Notes: generated from the sequence alone by a model not told the origin. A stretch of 64,000 nt of DNA from Candidatus Brocadiaceae bacterium S225 (GCA_007859995.1 SMSL01000013.1:1-64000), one strand, 5' to 3'; positions 26,020-35,090 are shown, numbered from the stretch's first letter. Program-made: numbers and translations.

Positions 26020-27963
26020 ATGGAAGGTAACATGAAAACAAAAAAAACAGATCTGAAATACACGGTCAGATCTGCAGAGCATATCGCACAGGGACAGATC
26101 TCAATCCATAATCCAACAATTTCTCTTTGTATGATAGTAAAGGACGAGGAAGAATTCCTCCCTACATGTCTGGAAAGTGTCAAAGACTATGTGGATGAAA
26201 TTATTATTGTAGATACCGGATCGACGGATAATACCGTAAAGATCGCAAAAAAATATAATGCAAGGATTTATCATCACCCATGGGAGAACAGTTTCAGTAA
26301 GGCAAGAAATTATTCGTTAAGCTATGCGACATCCGATTGGATTCTAATACTTGACGCTGATGAGGAGCTGGAAAGAGCAGAAGCCTGCAAACTAAGAGAA
26401 GTAATCAGTGACAATGAAGTAAACGTAATCAAACTACCTGTATTTTACAAGCCTAAAGGTGGTGCAAATTTATCTGTTTCCAGTTCAGAAAGAATTTTTA
26501 GAAATTATAATAACATTCACTATGAAGGAATTGTTCACAACGTTCTTATATACTCAGGTTCGACTAAAAATGTTAATGTAAGTATATATCATTATGGATA
26601 TCACCATAGCAATGAGCAGATGGAGAAGAAATTCAAACGGACATCAGATCTCTTGAAGATACAGATTAAAGATGATCCGGAGAACCCTTTACCTCATCAT
26701 TATCTGGCAATTTCATGTCTTGATAGAAACAGAAATGATGAATGTATAGAGGAGGCGCTTGAAGCCATCAGGCTTTTCGAATTGCAAGATAGTAATGAAC
26801 AGATGAGACTCCTTTGCTACTTTACTACATGCGTTGCCTTTTATCGAAAGCAGGATCTTGATAATGCTGAAGAGTACGCTCTCAAGGCTATTCGCTTTTA
26901 CTCAGACTACCTGGATGCACATTGTATTCTCTCCTCCATATACTTTCTACGCAAAGAGTACGATAAGTGTGAGAAGGCAACAAAGAATTATCTAAGATCA
27001 TTGAAAGCTATTCAATCAGATCCATCCAGGGCAATGTCTATTCCATTTAATACAATCAATCATGCCTGGTTGGCACATACTAGAATGGCAATAAACCATT
27101 ATGAACAAGGTAATCAAAATTGTGGTCAACAGGCATTAGCTAACGCTATAAACTGCGCTGACAATGCGTGGGAACCTTACCTTGCGATCGGAAAGCACTT
27201 TGTAGTACATGATAACCTCAAGATGGCCGAGATATTCCTTTGTGATGGGCTGAAGCATGATCCCGGAAACAAAGAGATTCAATACTCCCTTGCCGGCACA
27301 TATGAAAGATCATGTGAAACAGAAAAGGCCATAGGATGTCTCAAGCAGATACTGGACTATCACCCCGAAGAGGTCCGGGCACTGTATAACCTTGGACTTC
27401 TACTTTTAAAATGCAATAAACCCTGTGAGGCAATTAAATCATTCAAATCAATTATCAATAAGGAACCAGAACATTTTGACGCCCTACTCAACCTGGCGAT
27501 TGCTTATGAGAACATCGGAAATATCGCTCAATCTAAAGACATATACAATACTCTAACAACAATAAACCAGAATAATCCTGAAGTATCGCTAAGACTGGGA
27601 TCCATCTATTTGCTTGAAAATGATAATAACAGGGCAAAAGAGTGTTTTCTGAAATTATTAAAAAGTGTAAAATATCTGACCGAAGCACACCTTGGCCTGA
27701 GCAAGGTCTACCTATCCATGAATGATCCGGAAAGCTGTATACGAAGTTGTGATGAATTGTTGAAATCCCTCAAACTCCCCAGAAATATAACAATCAATAG
27801 TCTAAGTGACTTAAGTGATCTTTATATTCGTATAGGAACAACCTTGATAAAACAACAAAAAGAGACTCTCTCGATATTTGCCTTTGAAATAGCCGTTTTA
27901 TTAGAGCCAGATGCTCTCAATGCAATTCCGCCTCAAACAGCAGATTCTGTTGTAACATGTTAA
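26020..27963 (+). CDS. GT2-TPR glycosyltransferase
   Basis: The 647-residue protein equals one unit of the preceding double protein: a GT2 domain (PTISLCMIVKDEEEFLPTCL, DTGSTDNTVKIA, DADEELERAE) at about 27-120, then a TPR array (about 190-620). Its catalytic domain is very close to the second half of the upstream protein (shared YHHPWENSFSKARNYSL). It lies 20 bp downstream, so it is co-transcribed. An alternative start at 26032 (ATG behind GGAAGGT) would shorten it by four residues. It closes the glycosyltransferase row. Confidence 0.84.
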   Translation: MEGNMKTKKTDLKYTVRSAEHIAQGQISIHNPTISLCMIVKDEEEFLPTCLESVKDYVDEIIIVDTGSTDNTVKIAKKYNARIYHHPWENSFSKARNYSLSYATSDWILILDADEELERAEACKLREVISDNEVNVIKLPVFYKPKGGANLSVSSSERIFRNYNNIHYEGIVHNVLIYSGSTKNVNVSIYHYGYHHSNEQMEKKFKRTSDLLKIQIKDDPENPLPHHYLAISCLDRNRNDECIEEALEAIRLFELQDSNEQMRLLCYFTTCVAFYRKQDLDNAEEYALKAIRFYSDYLDAHCILSSIYFLRKEYDKCEKATKNYLRSLKAIQSDPSRAMSIPFNTINHAWLAHTRMAINHYEQGNQNCGQQALANAINCADNAWEPYLAIGKHFVVHDNLKMAEIFLCDGLKHDPGNKEIQYSLAGTYERSCETEKAIGCLKQILDYHPEEVRALYNLGLLLLKCNKPCEAIKSFKSIINKEPEHFDALLNLAIAYENIGNIAQSKDIYNTLTTINQNNPEVSLRLGSIYLLENDNNRAKECFLKLLKSVKYLTEAHLGLSKVYLSMNDPESCIRSCDELLKSLKLPRNITINSLSDLSDLYIRIGTTLIKQQKETLSIFAFEIAVLLEPDALNAIPPQTADSVVTC

Positions 27964-28241
27964 CATGATAGATTGATTTATTGTCACTGCTAATCAATAA
28001 TCCATTCGTATTTCTCTCATATACCCCCTGCATACATTCAACTTTTTAAAAAGTTATACATATACGTCACATAAAGCTGCAATAAAAGGCTTTAGAGATG
28101 AATAATTCAAAAATATCTTCCTGCCAATCCTATCAATCAGATATTGCACAAAATTACAACGCTAGTAAGTGCATGAAAAATAATACCTTACAGGCAATTC
28201 ACAGAAAATAATTGATATTTTATTTTTTTCAGGATTTTCAC
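27964..28241. other. Intergenic stretch before the flagellin promoter
   Basis: This is AT-rich DNA without a credible reading frame. An AT-rich inverted repeat (ATTGATT...AATCAAT) near 27973-28000 could end the glycosyltransferase transcript. Nothing else is recognisable. Confidence 0.4.
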
Positions 28242-28268
28242 TAAAGTCATCCAGTTTCTGACCGATGA
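28242..28268 (+). promoter_or_regulatory. Sigma-28 (FliA) promoter of flagellin
   Basis: TAAAGTCA (28242-28249), an 11-base spacer and ACCGATGA (28261-28268) closely match the FliA consensus TAAAGTTT-N11-GCCGATAA. The fliA gene is in the window. The predicted leader is long, about 225 bases. Confidence 0.7.
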
Positions 28269-28317
28269 TAGTATCAGTAAGAAATTTCCCATGTAACCAA
28301 AATAGTTTTTACTAAAG

Positions 28318-28325
28318 AAGGAGGT
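28318..28325 (+). promoter_or_regulatory. Orphan Shine-Dalgarno in the flagellin leader
   Basis: AAGGAGGT is a strong ribosome site about 180 bases before the flagellin start, with no ATG, GTG or TTG at proper spacing. The only reading would be a ten-codon peptide from ATT. It could instead be a CsrA-type GGA site or an element that pairs within the leader. Confidence 0.35.
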
Positions 28326-28500
28326 GGTTAATTATAAGAGGTCTTAAAGAAGTTTTTGGTTAATGTTTAACTTTTTTGTTTATTTATTTAATTTAGTTTT
28401 GCTGTGTATGGCAGGGAAGCCAGATCGGCAGAATGTTTAAAAACGATTGCTGTAGCTGGTGTTAAACAACACTCTACACAAAAATCAAGGAGGATTTAAA

Positions 28501-29616
28501 ATGGGTTTAAGAATACAAAACAATATTGCAGCTTTTAACTCACACAGAAATCTAAAAACAGCAGACGCAGGATTATCAAAGTCTCTAGAAAAACTGTCCT
28601 CAGGCTTTAGGATTAACAAAGCGTCTGATGATGCTGCCGGGCTTTCTGTATCTATGAGATTTAGATCGCAGATAAAGAGTTTGGAACAGGCGAGCAGAAA
28701 CGCATCTGAAGCAAACTCAATGTTGCAGGTAGCAGAAGGTGCCGGCGATCAGATAACAAATATTCTGCAGAGAATGAAAGAACTTGCAACGCAAGCTGCA
28801 TCTTCTAACACAGGTTCTACTGACCGTACTAACATCAACTCAGAAATTGATAGCCTTGAGAATGAAATATCTCGAATTGCTAACTCGACTAAATACGCAG
28901 GTTCATCGTTAATCAATGGATCTTTTGGTGGACTTTCAGTTAGTTCTGCAGGTAACTTAACAGGTGCTAATGGTATAACTGCCATTGATGTGTCTAATGC
29001 TACAGCCGCCACGTCATATGGCGTAACTGTAAGTTCTGTTGGTAGCGGCGCTATAACACTCACAGATGGTACTAATACACAAACTATATCTTTAAGCGCA
29101 CTGACTGGGATAGAGACTGATACATTGGATTTCTCAACATTTGGTGTCAAGATCACGGCAAACTCACTCGTAGATTCTGCTGGTGGTTTTGCTGCAAGCT
29201 CTCTGGCAACCACTGCAACTTCTACATCATCATTCCAGGTGGGGTATGAGAATAATGCTAATAATAAAATTACTTTCTCTCTAGCTGATCTGACCGCAGG
29301 TGGATTGACTGCAAATGTAGATGTAAGCACTTTATCCGGCGCACAGTCAGCATTGACAACTATTGATACTGCACTCGATACACTGGCAGATGCTCGTGCG
29401 ACAATTGGTAGAACACAAAATCAGTTTGGTTTTGCGTCTGCTAACCTTTCAAGTACGATTGAAAACTTGAGTGCTGCTGAGTCTGTTATTCGTGATGCTG
29501 ATATGGCCTTTGAAACAGTATCTTTCACTAAGAACCAGATACTGTTACAAGCTGGTACTTCAATGCTTGCTCAGGCTAACCAGGCACCACAGTCAGTACT
29601 AAGTCTGCTCGGATAA
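28501..29616 (+). CDS. fliC: Flagellin
   Basis: The 371-residue filament protein has conserved D0/D1 ends: MGLRIQNNIAAFNSHRNL... with LSSGFRINKASDDAAGLSVSMRFRSQI at the N-terminus, and ESVIRDADMAFETVSFTKNQILLQAGTSMLAQANQAPQSVLSLLG at the C-terminus. The Ser/Thr/Gly-rich middle (about 130-290) is the exposed, variable region and a likely glycosylation target, given the neighbouring glycosyltransferases. I chose the ATG at 28501, behind AAGGAGGATTTAAA, over an upstream in-frame ATG at 28459. A sigma-28 promoter lies upstream and a strong hairpin terminator downstream, so it is its own transcript. Confidence 0.96.
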   Translation: MGLRIQNNIAAFNSHRNLKTADAGLSKSLEKLSSGFRINKASDDAAGLSVSMRFRSQIKSLEQASRNASEANSMLQVAEGAGDQITNILQRMKELATQAASSNTGSTDRTNINSEIDSLENEISRIANSTKYAGSSLINGSFGGLSVSSAGNLTGANGITAIDVSNATAATSYGVTVSSVGSGAITLTDGTNTQTISLSALTGIETDTLDFSTFGVKITANSLVDSAGGFAASSLATTATSTSSFQVGYENNANNKITFSLADLTAGGLTANVDVSTLSGAQSALTTIDTALDTLADARATIGRTQNQFGFASANLSSTIENLSAAESVIRDADMAFETVSFTKNQILLQAGTSMLAQANQAPQSVLSLLG

Positions 29617-29667
29617 GCATGAGAAGGTAACAATCGTCAATACTGATGATGAATAAGTTTGAACAAA

Positions 29668-29703
29668 GGAGAGGGAGGGTGGACAATACCACTCTCCCTC
29701 TCC
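29668..29703 (+). terminator. Strong hairpin terminator after flagellin
   Basis: The 15-bp arms GGAGAGGGAGGGTGG (29668-29682) and CCACTCTCCCTCTCC (29689-29703) pair with only one G-T wobble around a 6-base loop. The following T-run is weak, but the stem is very stable for this AT-rich region. Confidence 0.75.
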
Positions 29704-29847
29704 TGTTGTAACACATCTTAATAAAGGGAAAAAACAGATCATTAATACACAAAAATTACCTATTGAATTTGAAGATGTAAAAAAGCCTCAGCATCCTAAG
29801 TTGTTATAATTGTTAACCATAACAAAGCGCAGATTTAAAATACCAAA

Positions 29848-29862
29848 TGGCATAATCATTGC
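29848..29862 (+). promoter_or_regulatory. Sigma-54 promoter before small protein and fliD
   Basis: TGGCATAATCATTGC has the GG and GC dinucleotides at the invariant spacing and fits TGGCAC-N5-TTGC with one change. It is 38 bp before the small gene start, and an NtrC-type activator gene is in the window. Confidence 0.72.
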
Positions 29863-29899
29863 TTATACCTTATAACGATTCTAGAAAGGAAAAATAACA

Positions 29900-30124
29900 A
29901 TGGAAAACAGTCTTGATAAAACCAACTTTCTTAACTGGTATTGCTGGTATGCGACTCAGGAAGAAATTGAAAAAGCAAAACAAACCAACAGGGGAACCAT
30001 AAATAGATTAATGAATGAATATTCGTATGAAATTGAGAAGATAACAACAGCAAAGCATTTTAATGATAGCCTGTTATTACCAAAAGGAACAATACCGGAA
30101 TTTTATCCTCTTAATAGTAGTTGA
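29900..30124 (+). CDS. Small flagellar-locus protein, family A
   Basis: The 74-residue protein is of unknown function and starts behind AAAGGA. Its core NFLNWYCWYATQEEIEKAKQTNRGTINRLMNEYSYEIEKI is paralogous to the core of the 61-residue protein at 33639. It is rich in aromatic residues and then helical, with no signal peptide or membrane segment. It is the first gene after a sigma-54 promoter and is followed by fliD. Its position is where flaG is often found, but it does not resemble FlaG. A regulator or chaperone of late export is a guess only. Confidence 0.75.
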   Translation: MENSLDKTNFLNWYCWYATQEEIEKAKQTNRGTINRLMNEYSYEIEKITTAKHFNDSLLLPKGTIPEFYPLNSS

Positions 30125-30188
30125 AGTAGTTACGATTGAGAGACATGAAAACTTTTACCAACAAGAGGCGACACATCGGGAGAACTTA

Positions 30189-33100
30189 ATGGCAGGAGCA
30201 ACAGGAACGAGTGCGATTGGAGGTCTGGTTTCAGGCCTTGATACTGCAACACTTATAGAACAACTTGTTGGTGTCAGTAGAAGACGTGTAGACCTTGTAG
30301 TTAATAATCAGACTTTACAAAGCAACAAACTAACAGCTTTTCAATCCCTTAATACACAACTATCAGCATTCCAGGAAACAGCAAAAACCCTTAAAGATAG
30401 CGACACTTTTGATGTCTTTAAAACCTCAGCATCTACAGACTCGGCCACTTTTACAGCAGCCGAGATAGCTACAATCACAGCGACAGCAGAGGCGAGTCCG
30501 GGCACACATACATTATCATTCACAGCAGGCTCACAGCTGGCGCAGGCAAGACAGCTGTCATCTGAGAGTTTTACCACTTCAGACACTGCACTGAACCTTG
30601 CCGGAGAATTCGTCATAAACGGTACAGGTATAATTGTCTCGGCTACCGACACACTTACTGACATTATATCAACAATCAATACTGCAAATTCGGGTACTGA
30701 TGCTACCGGAATAACAGCGACCTTAATATCTGTCTCCGATACTGATAACCGCATGATCCTTACCAGTGACAGTACAGGTAAGGACGCGTTTAATATACTC
30801 GACGCCTCATCTGATGCCCAGAACATACTGGAAGGACTGGGTCTTGCTTCCGCCACGAAATCTATTAAAAACGCAACAAGTGATGGAGCAGAGTCTGATG
30901 AATTCTCCAGTAGCAGTTCCGCTGTTGAATCACTGCTTGATTTGACAACGGCTCAAAACGGTACAGTAGTTATTGGAGGAGAAAATGTTGTGATAGATCT
31001 TGCCGTCGAATCCTTATCTACTATTGCTACCAATATAAATGCAGCACTTACAGGAGCATTAAAAGGAACTGCCGCCGTAGTAAGCACTACTACTGACGGG
31101 GTTACAACTTACCAGATTGACATCAACGGAACCACAACTTTTGCAGACACCAATAACATTCTTGAAACATTAGGAATCCTTAAAAGATCTCAGGGTTCGA
31201 TTGCTGAAGTACACACAGGGTCTACAGCCAATACACAAACAACTCCTGCCGGTGGTGGTGTAGTCACAAGTGGAACAACATTTGACGGTATAAATACCGG
31301 TGGCGACGCAAACAATGTTGTCAATAGTGACACAATTACTTTGGTAGGAACAGACAACACAGGTGCTGCAGTCTCCGGGACTTACACAATAACTGACAGG
31401 GCCGTTGACACAATAGACAACCTGCTGACACAGATAGAATCTACATTCGGACTTGGAGCGGGTAGCGCAACAATAGATGAAGCCGGGAAGATTGTAATAA
31501 CCGATGACATAGTGGGAGACAGCCAGCTGAGTATTCAAATAATAACAAATAATGAAGGTGGTGGAACCCTTGATTTTGGTACCGTTTCCGTAACCACTGA
31601 AGGCTATGATATGGAAGTGACGACAGGACAGGATGCGAAAGTAGTTATAGACGGAGTTGCAGTTACACGAACCAGTAATTCCATTGATGATGTCATAAGA
31701 GGTGTTACCCTGGACGTTACCAGAGTGGAAAACGGTTCAACCGTAAACATCACCATATCCAGAGATACAGCTAAAATAAAGGGCGAGGTAGACAAATTTA
31801 CAACCGCATACAATGAAATAATCGAAAACGTAAACCAGCAATTCGCATTTAATGAAGACACAAAAAAAGCCGGGATCCTCTCCGGTGAAAGTACCTTAAG
31901 GACAATTAAAAGTATTATTCAAAATACATTATCTAAATCGATACCTTTGCTTCCTACCGATGGCAATGCTCTCTCATTGATTGGGGTAACATCAGATAAA
32001 TTTGGTAAGTTATCTGTAAAAGAGAGTAAATTCTTATCAGAAATTGGTTCTGACTTTTATGCGGTTAAAAGGATGTTTGTTGCTGAAGGCACTACTACTA
32101 ATAATGAAATATCTTACGTAAGCCATACGAAAAACACAGTTGCAGGTAATTATGCTGTAAACATCAATACGTTTGCCAGTCAGGCTTCTAAGACAGGGTC
32201 AATAGTTCTTACCAATGGAATCGGGGCTGGACTTACTGACACGCTAACAATTACAGACACTTCTTCCAGCAGGATTGCAACGATAAGTCTTGACGGGGAC
32301 CCCTCGCAGAACGGCAGCACTATCGATAATATCGTAAACACAATCAATTCAGAGCTTGCTACTGAGCGTACTCAAACTCTTGTAGGAAGTGTGGCAAATT
32401 CTAAAACCACTGGCGCGGGAGGAGGCGTAATAACTGCCAATACTGTGTTCAATACGATTAATACAGGTGGAGACGCAAATGACCTGTCAAATGATGACGT
32501 TATTTTTTTTACCGGAACCACCAGATCCGGACTGAGTATTAATGATTCATATACAATCAGTGACGTCTCTACAGACACTGTTCAGAACTTTCTCTCTGCA
32601 ATAGAAAGTGCATATGAAAATAGCGTATCAGCGACTATCAACGGTTCCGGAGAAATAGTATTAACAGATGTCACTAACGGAGACAGCCAGATATCACTTA
32701 CCATAACAGAGCCTGGCAGCCTGGACTTCGGTACGGTACTGACATCAAACTTCGGCGGTGTTACCGGCAGATACGCGCTGGAAATAACGGCATCAAAAGA
32801 TGAAAGCGATAAACTGGTCCTTACACATGATAGTTATGGAAGCGGCTTCGGTTTTACTACTACAGAGGCGAATGCCCTCCTGGGAACAGTAGGCACTTAC
32901 ACCGGAGTAGATGTAGCCGGTACTATAAATGGTGAAGCGGCCACTGGTAATGGGCAACTCCTTACAGGAGACGCCCCACCGGACTCTTCAACAACAAGCA
33001 TTGAAGATCTTACAATAAAAGTTACTTCTACCTCTACAGGCTTAAAGGGCAATGTAAAGCTTACAATGGGAGTGGGCGAGCTGATGTATAACGACGTCGA

Positions 33101-33320
33101 TTCTATTACAGACCAATTCGACGGGTTGCTCACCATCAGGATGGATGGCCTACAGGATATAATTGATAACATGCAGAAATCTATCGTGGCTAGTGAAGGG
33201 AGACTGGCCATGGAAACATTAAAACTCAATAAACAATTTGTTGCACTGGAATTAAATCTTTCAAAACTTCAATCAGTCAGTTCTTTCCTGGCACAACAAC
33301 TCGGCCAGCTTGCCAAATAA
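30189..33320 (+). CDS. fliD: Flagellar filament cap FliD, oversized
   Basis: The 1043-residue hook-associated protein 2 caps the filament and folds incoming flagellin. Its ends are typical: GGLVSGLDTATLIEQLVGVSRRRVDLV at the N-terminus; STLRTIKSIIQNTLSKS with GKLSVKESKF in the FliD_C region (about 570-620); VDVAGTINGEAATGNGQLL near 910; and a final coiled coil ending SVSSFLAQQLGQLAK. Usual length is 450-700. The excess comes largely from two related insertions (about 343-480 and 733-850), each with TT/GAGGGV...NTGGDAN...GDSQLS/QIS...LDFGTV. I chose the ATG at 30189, behind GGGAGA; the frame is open upstream to 30063. It lies 64 bp after the small sigma-54-driven gene. Confidence 0.93.
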   Translation: MAGATGTSAIGGLVSGLDTATLIEQLVGVSRRRVDLVVNNQTLQSNKLTAFQSLNTQLSAFQETAKTLKDSDTFDVFKTSASTDSATFTAAEIATITATAEASPGTHTLSFTAGSQLAQARQLSSESFTTSDTALNLAGEFVINGTGIIVSATDTLTDIISTINTANSGTDATGITATLISVSDTDNRMILTSDSTGKDAFNILDASSDAQNILEGLGLASATKSIKNATSDGAESDEFSSSSSAVESLLDLTTAQNGTVVIGGENVVIDLAVESLSTIATNINAALTGALKGTAAVVSTTTDGVTTYQIDINGTTTFADTNNILETLGILKRSQGSIAEVHTGSTANTQTTPAGGGVVTSGTTFDGINTGGDANNVVNSDTITLVGTDNTGAAVSGTYTITDRAVDTIDNLLTQIESTFGLGAGSATIDEAGKIVITDDIVGDSQLSIQIITNNEGGGTLDFGTVSVTTEGYDMEVTTGQDAKVVIDGVAVTRTSNSIDDVIRGVTLDVTRVENGSTVNITISRDTAKIKGEVDKFTTAYNEIIENVNQQFAFNEDTKKAGILSGESTLRTIKSIIQNTLSKSIPLLPTDGNALSLIGVTSDKFGKLSVKESKFLSEIGSDFYAVKRMFVAEGTTTNNEISYVSHTKNTVAGNYAVNINTFASQASKTGSIVLTNGIGAGLTDTLTITDTSSSRIATISLDGDPSQNGSTIDNIVNTINSELATERTQTLVGSVANSKTTGAGGGVITANTVFNTINTGGDANDLSNDDVIFFTGTTRSGLSINDSYTISDVSTDTVQNFLSAIESAYENSVSATINGSGEIVLTDVTNGDSQISLTITEPGSLDFGTVLTSNFGGVTGRYALEITASKDESDKLVLTHDSYGSGFGFTTTEANALLGTVGTYTGVDVAGTINGEAATGNGQLLTGDAPPDSSTTSIEDLTIKVTSTSTGLKGNVKLTMGVGELMYNDVDSITDQFDGLLTIRMDGLQDIIDNMQKSIVASEGRLAMETLKLNKQFVALELNLSKLQSVSSFLAQQLGQLAK

Positions 33321-33586
33321 TGTCTGTCGGAGATGGCATAATTAACAGGAAATTTCATTATACAGCAGAAACCGGACTTGATTCGGATTGGCAGTAAAGT
33401 TTTTACCTCTATTTGAATCTGCCTGATAACGGTAAGTGGAAGTAACAGATGTACCAAAACAGCCAATAACAACTAATTCGTCCAAAAATTAATCATTAAT
33501 TATAAGAAAGACCTGATATGCATTTGACACCATAACGTAACATCTGTATTCGTAATAAGTTAGCATAACGCAAACTGGTTCAGGTT
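33321..33586. other. Intergenic stretch after fliD
   Basis: There are about 265 bp with no credible gene. It is AT-rich, with short inverted repeats but no clear terminator. It ends at the sigma-54 box of the next unit. Confidence 0.4.
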
Positions 33587-33601
33587 TGGCACAATTATTG
33601 C
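33587..33601 (+). promoter_or_regulatory. Sigma-54 promoter before small protein and fliS
   Basis: TGGCACAATTATTGC is a near-perfect match to the sigma-54 consensus (TGGCAC-N5-TTGC, correct spacing). It lies 37 bp before the small gene start at 33639. Confidence 0.82.
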
Positions 33602-33638
33602 GTGTATCAAAGCCATGCAAGAAGAAGGAAATAACTAT

Positions 33639-33824
33639 ATGATGTCAGACAAAGAAATAGAAAAACAGAATTTTCTTTGCTGGTATAGCATGTATGCGAC
33701 TACAGATGACATTGAAAAGGCAAATGCAATTAATAAACCCGCAATGGATAGACTGCTTAGTCAATACTCACAAGATATTGAAATGATGCATATATCAAGA
33801 AATCTGCATGAAAAACTTTTCTAA
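33639..33824 (+). CDS. Small flagellar-locus protein, family A paralogue
   Basis: The 61-residue protein has the core QNFLCWYSMYATTDDIEKANAINKPAMDRLLSQYSQDIEMM, clearly paralogous to the 74-residue protein before fliD (shared NFLxWYxxYAT..[ED]IEKA..N...[IM][ND]RL[ML].[EQ]YS). The start at 33639 (ATG, followed by a second ATG at 33642) sits behind AGAAGGA; an ATG at 33615 has no ribosome site. It is 20 bp upstream of fliS. No known family comes to mind. Confidence 0.78.
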   Translation: MMSDKEIEKQNFLCWYSMYATTDDIEKANAINKPAMDRLLSQYSQDIEMMHISRNLHEKLF

Positions 33825-33844
33825 ATTTATAATGAGGATATTAA

Positions 33845-34270
33845 ATGGAAACGCCACAGACTAAAACGTACAAAAAGTCGCAAGTAGATACGGCTAGCCC
33901 GATCGGTCTGGTCATAATGTTATATGACAGAGCAATTGTTTTACTCAATAAAGCTAAAATTGAGATTTCAGAAAAACAATACGAAGCAAAAGGCCATACA
34001 CTGGACAAGGCCACTGAAATTATTTTTGAACTGTTAACAACACTAGATAAGGACAAAGGAGGAGAAATTGCATCTTCATTATCAAACTTATACAACTTTA
34101 TATTACGTGAAATAACGGATGCCAATTCAAAACTGAATTCAAAACCGTTAGACAATGCAATAAGAATTCTGTCTGAATTAAGAGAATCCTGGGACCGCAT
34201 AAAAGACAATGAAGAGATAGTTGCTAAGAGCCGGGATCATGTCATCAACAGTCTTGATATCTCCGGCTAA
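33845..34270 (+). CDS. fliS: Flagellin export chaperone FliS
   Basis: The 141-residue helical protein carries the FliS hallmarks: SPIGLVIMLYDRAIVLLNKAKIEI near the N-terminus, then GHTLDKATEIIFELLTTLDKDKGGEIASSLSNLYNFI. FliS binds the C-terminal D0 helix of flagellin in the cytoplasm and prevents early polymerisation. It follows the small sigma-54-driven gene and precedes the FlgN/FliT-like gene by 5 bp. Length is typical. Confidence 0.93.
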   Translation: METPQTKTYKKSQVDTASPIGLVIMLYDRAIVLLNKAKIEISEKQYEAKGHTLDKATEIIFELLTTLDKDKGGEIASSLSNLYNFILREITDANSKLNSKPLDNAIRILSELRESWDRIKDNEEIVAKSRDHVINSLDISG

Positions 34271-34275
34271 ATACT

Positions 34276-34728
34276 ATGAAAAACCTGTATACTACCAATA
34301 GAGAAGAGATACTTGCTTATTTAATTCGGAAGCAAAAGTATTACGAAAAAATCTTAGAACTAACAGAACAACAAGATGAGGCTATACAATCCAATAACAC
34401 AAAGAAACTCAGTTTAATAACAACTGAAAAGGAAAATTATATTAAAGAGATAAAACGCCTAGACAAACTTAATATAAAAATACATGAAGAATTGAAGACA
34501 AACAATAAAAGCCATATACCGGATAAACGGATATATTCTTTGTTGAATCAATTACACTCTATAATAATCAAAATCCGAAATTGCGATCTGGATAGCATTT
34601 CTCAGTTAGATTCTTCGGTTAGAAATACGAAAAGCAGGCTTAGCATGCTTAACAAAAGAATGAGAGCGCAGCAATCAATGAGACTTCAAGCAGTTCATTC
34701 ACCCAGATATGTAGATGTCTTCCAATAA
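34276..34728 (+). CDS. FlgN/FliT-like export chaperone
   Basis: The 150-residue, nearly all-helical, Lys/Glu/Gln-rich protein has a long coiled-coil look (IRKQKYYEKILELTEQQDEAIQSNNTKKLSLITTEKENYIKEIKRLD). This pattern, and its place right after fliS, fits the FlgN/FliT class, which chaperones hook-associated proteins or FliD. The sequence alone does not decide between them. A basic C-terminal tail (MLNKRMRAQQSMRLQ) is also typical. It ends the filament operon. Confidence 0.65.
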   Translation: MKNLYTTNREEILAYLIRKQKYYEKILELTEQQDEAIQSNNTKKLSLITTEKENYIKEIKRLDKLNIKIHEELKTNNKSHIPDKRIYSLLNQLHSIIIKIRNCDLDSISQLDSSVRNTKSRLSMLNKRMRAQQSMRLQAVHSPRYVDVFQ

Positions 34729-35090
34729 TAATATGTGAGGATTAGACATATAGCCCTCCTTGCCTCGCCACCAGGCCGGTTCCCCCGTATCCTAACTATT
34801 GAATCCACCAATATATTAAGCACATGACGAACATTACGTTCTGATGTATTCCACACTGCGTGGCATCACACACTCCATATAAATGACAAGCGGTTCCGTC
34901 TTTATCATCCACTACAAAGTCCCAGTGGTTATAGATCTATACCAATCCGGAAAGAACACTTCCAACGGAATTGAATTGAAATTTTCACTTAATTTTTGAC
35001 ATATAAAGACGATAATAAGGATGTGAGCATTTTGCATAAAAAGTGTAAGAGGCCTGTTTAACAAATTTGGAATCCAAAGAAGAGATTAAA
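34729..35090. other. Intergenic stretch before HD-GYP gene
   Basis: There are about 360 bp with no credible gene. A stretch near 34840-34880 (GGCATCACACACTCCATATAAA) faintly resembles the end of the dispersed two-hairpin repeat, but not enough to call a third copy. An inverted pair ATAAGGATGTGAGCA... adds nothing clear. The promoter of the HD-GYP gene must be here; TTGACA at about 34997 is a possible -35. Confidence 0.4.

Noticed and set aside
28395-28460. Possible cyclic di-GMP riboswitch in the flagellin leader (GGCAGGGAAGCC)
   Set aside because: The conserved GEMM core and tetraloop receptor are absent; only a short hairpin is seen.
28749-29330. 193-codon minus-strand frame
   Set aside because: Antisense to flagellin; its Val/Ala/Ser-rich sequence mirrors the repetitive Thr/Ser codons.
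34838-34885. Possible third copy of the two-hairpin repeat
   Set aside because: Only a short end segment is similar, and neither hairpin is preserved.
35005-35045. Sigma-54 or sigma-28 box before the plus-strand HD-GYP gene
   Set aside because: The GG is not at the required distance from TTGC, and the TAAAG has no matching -10.
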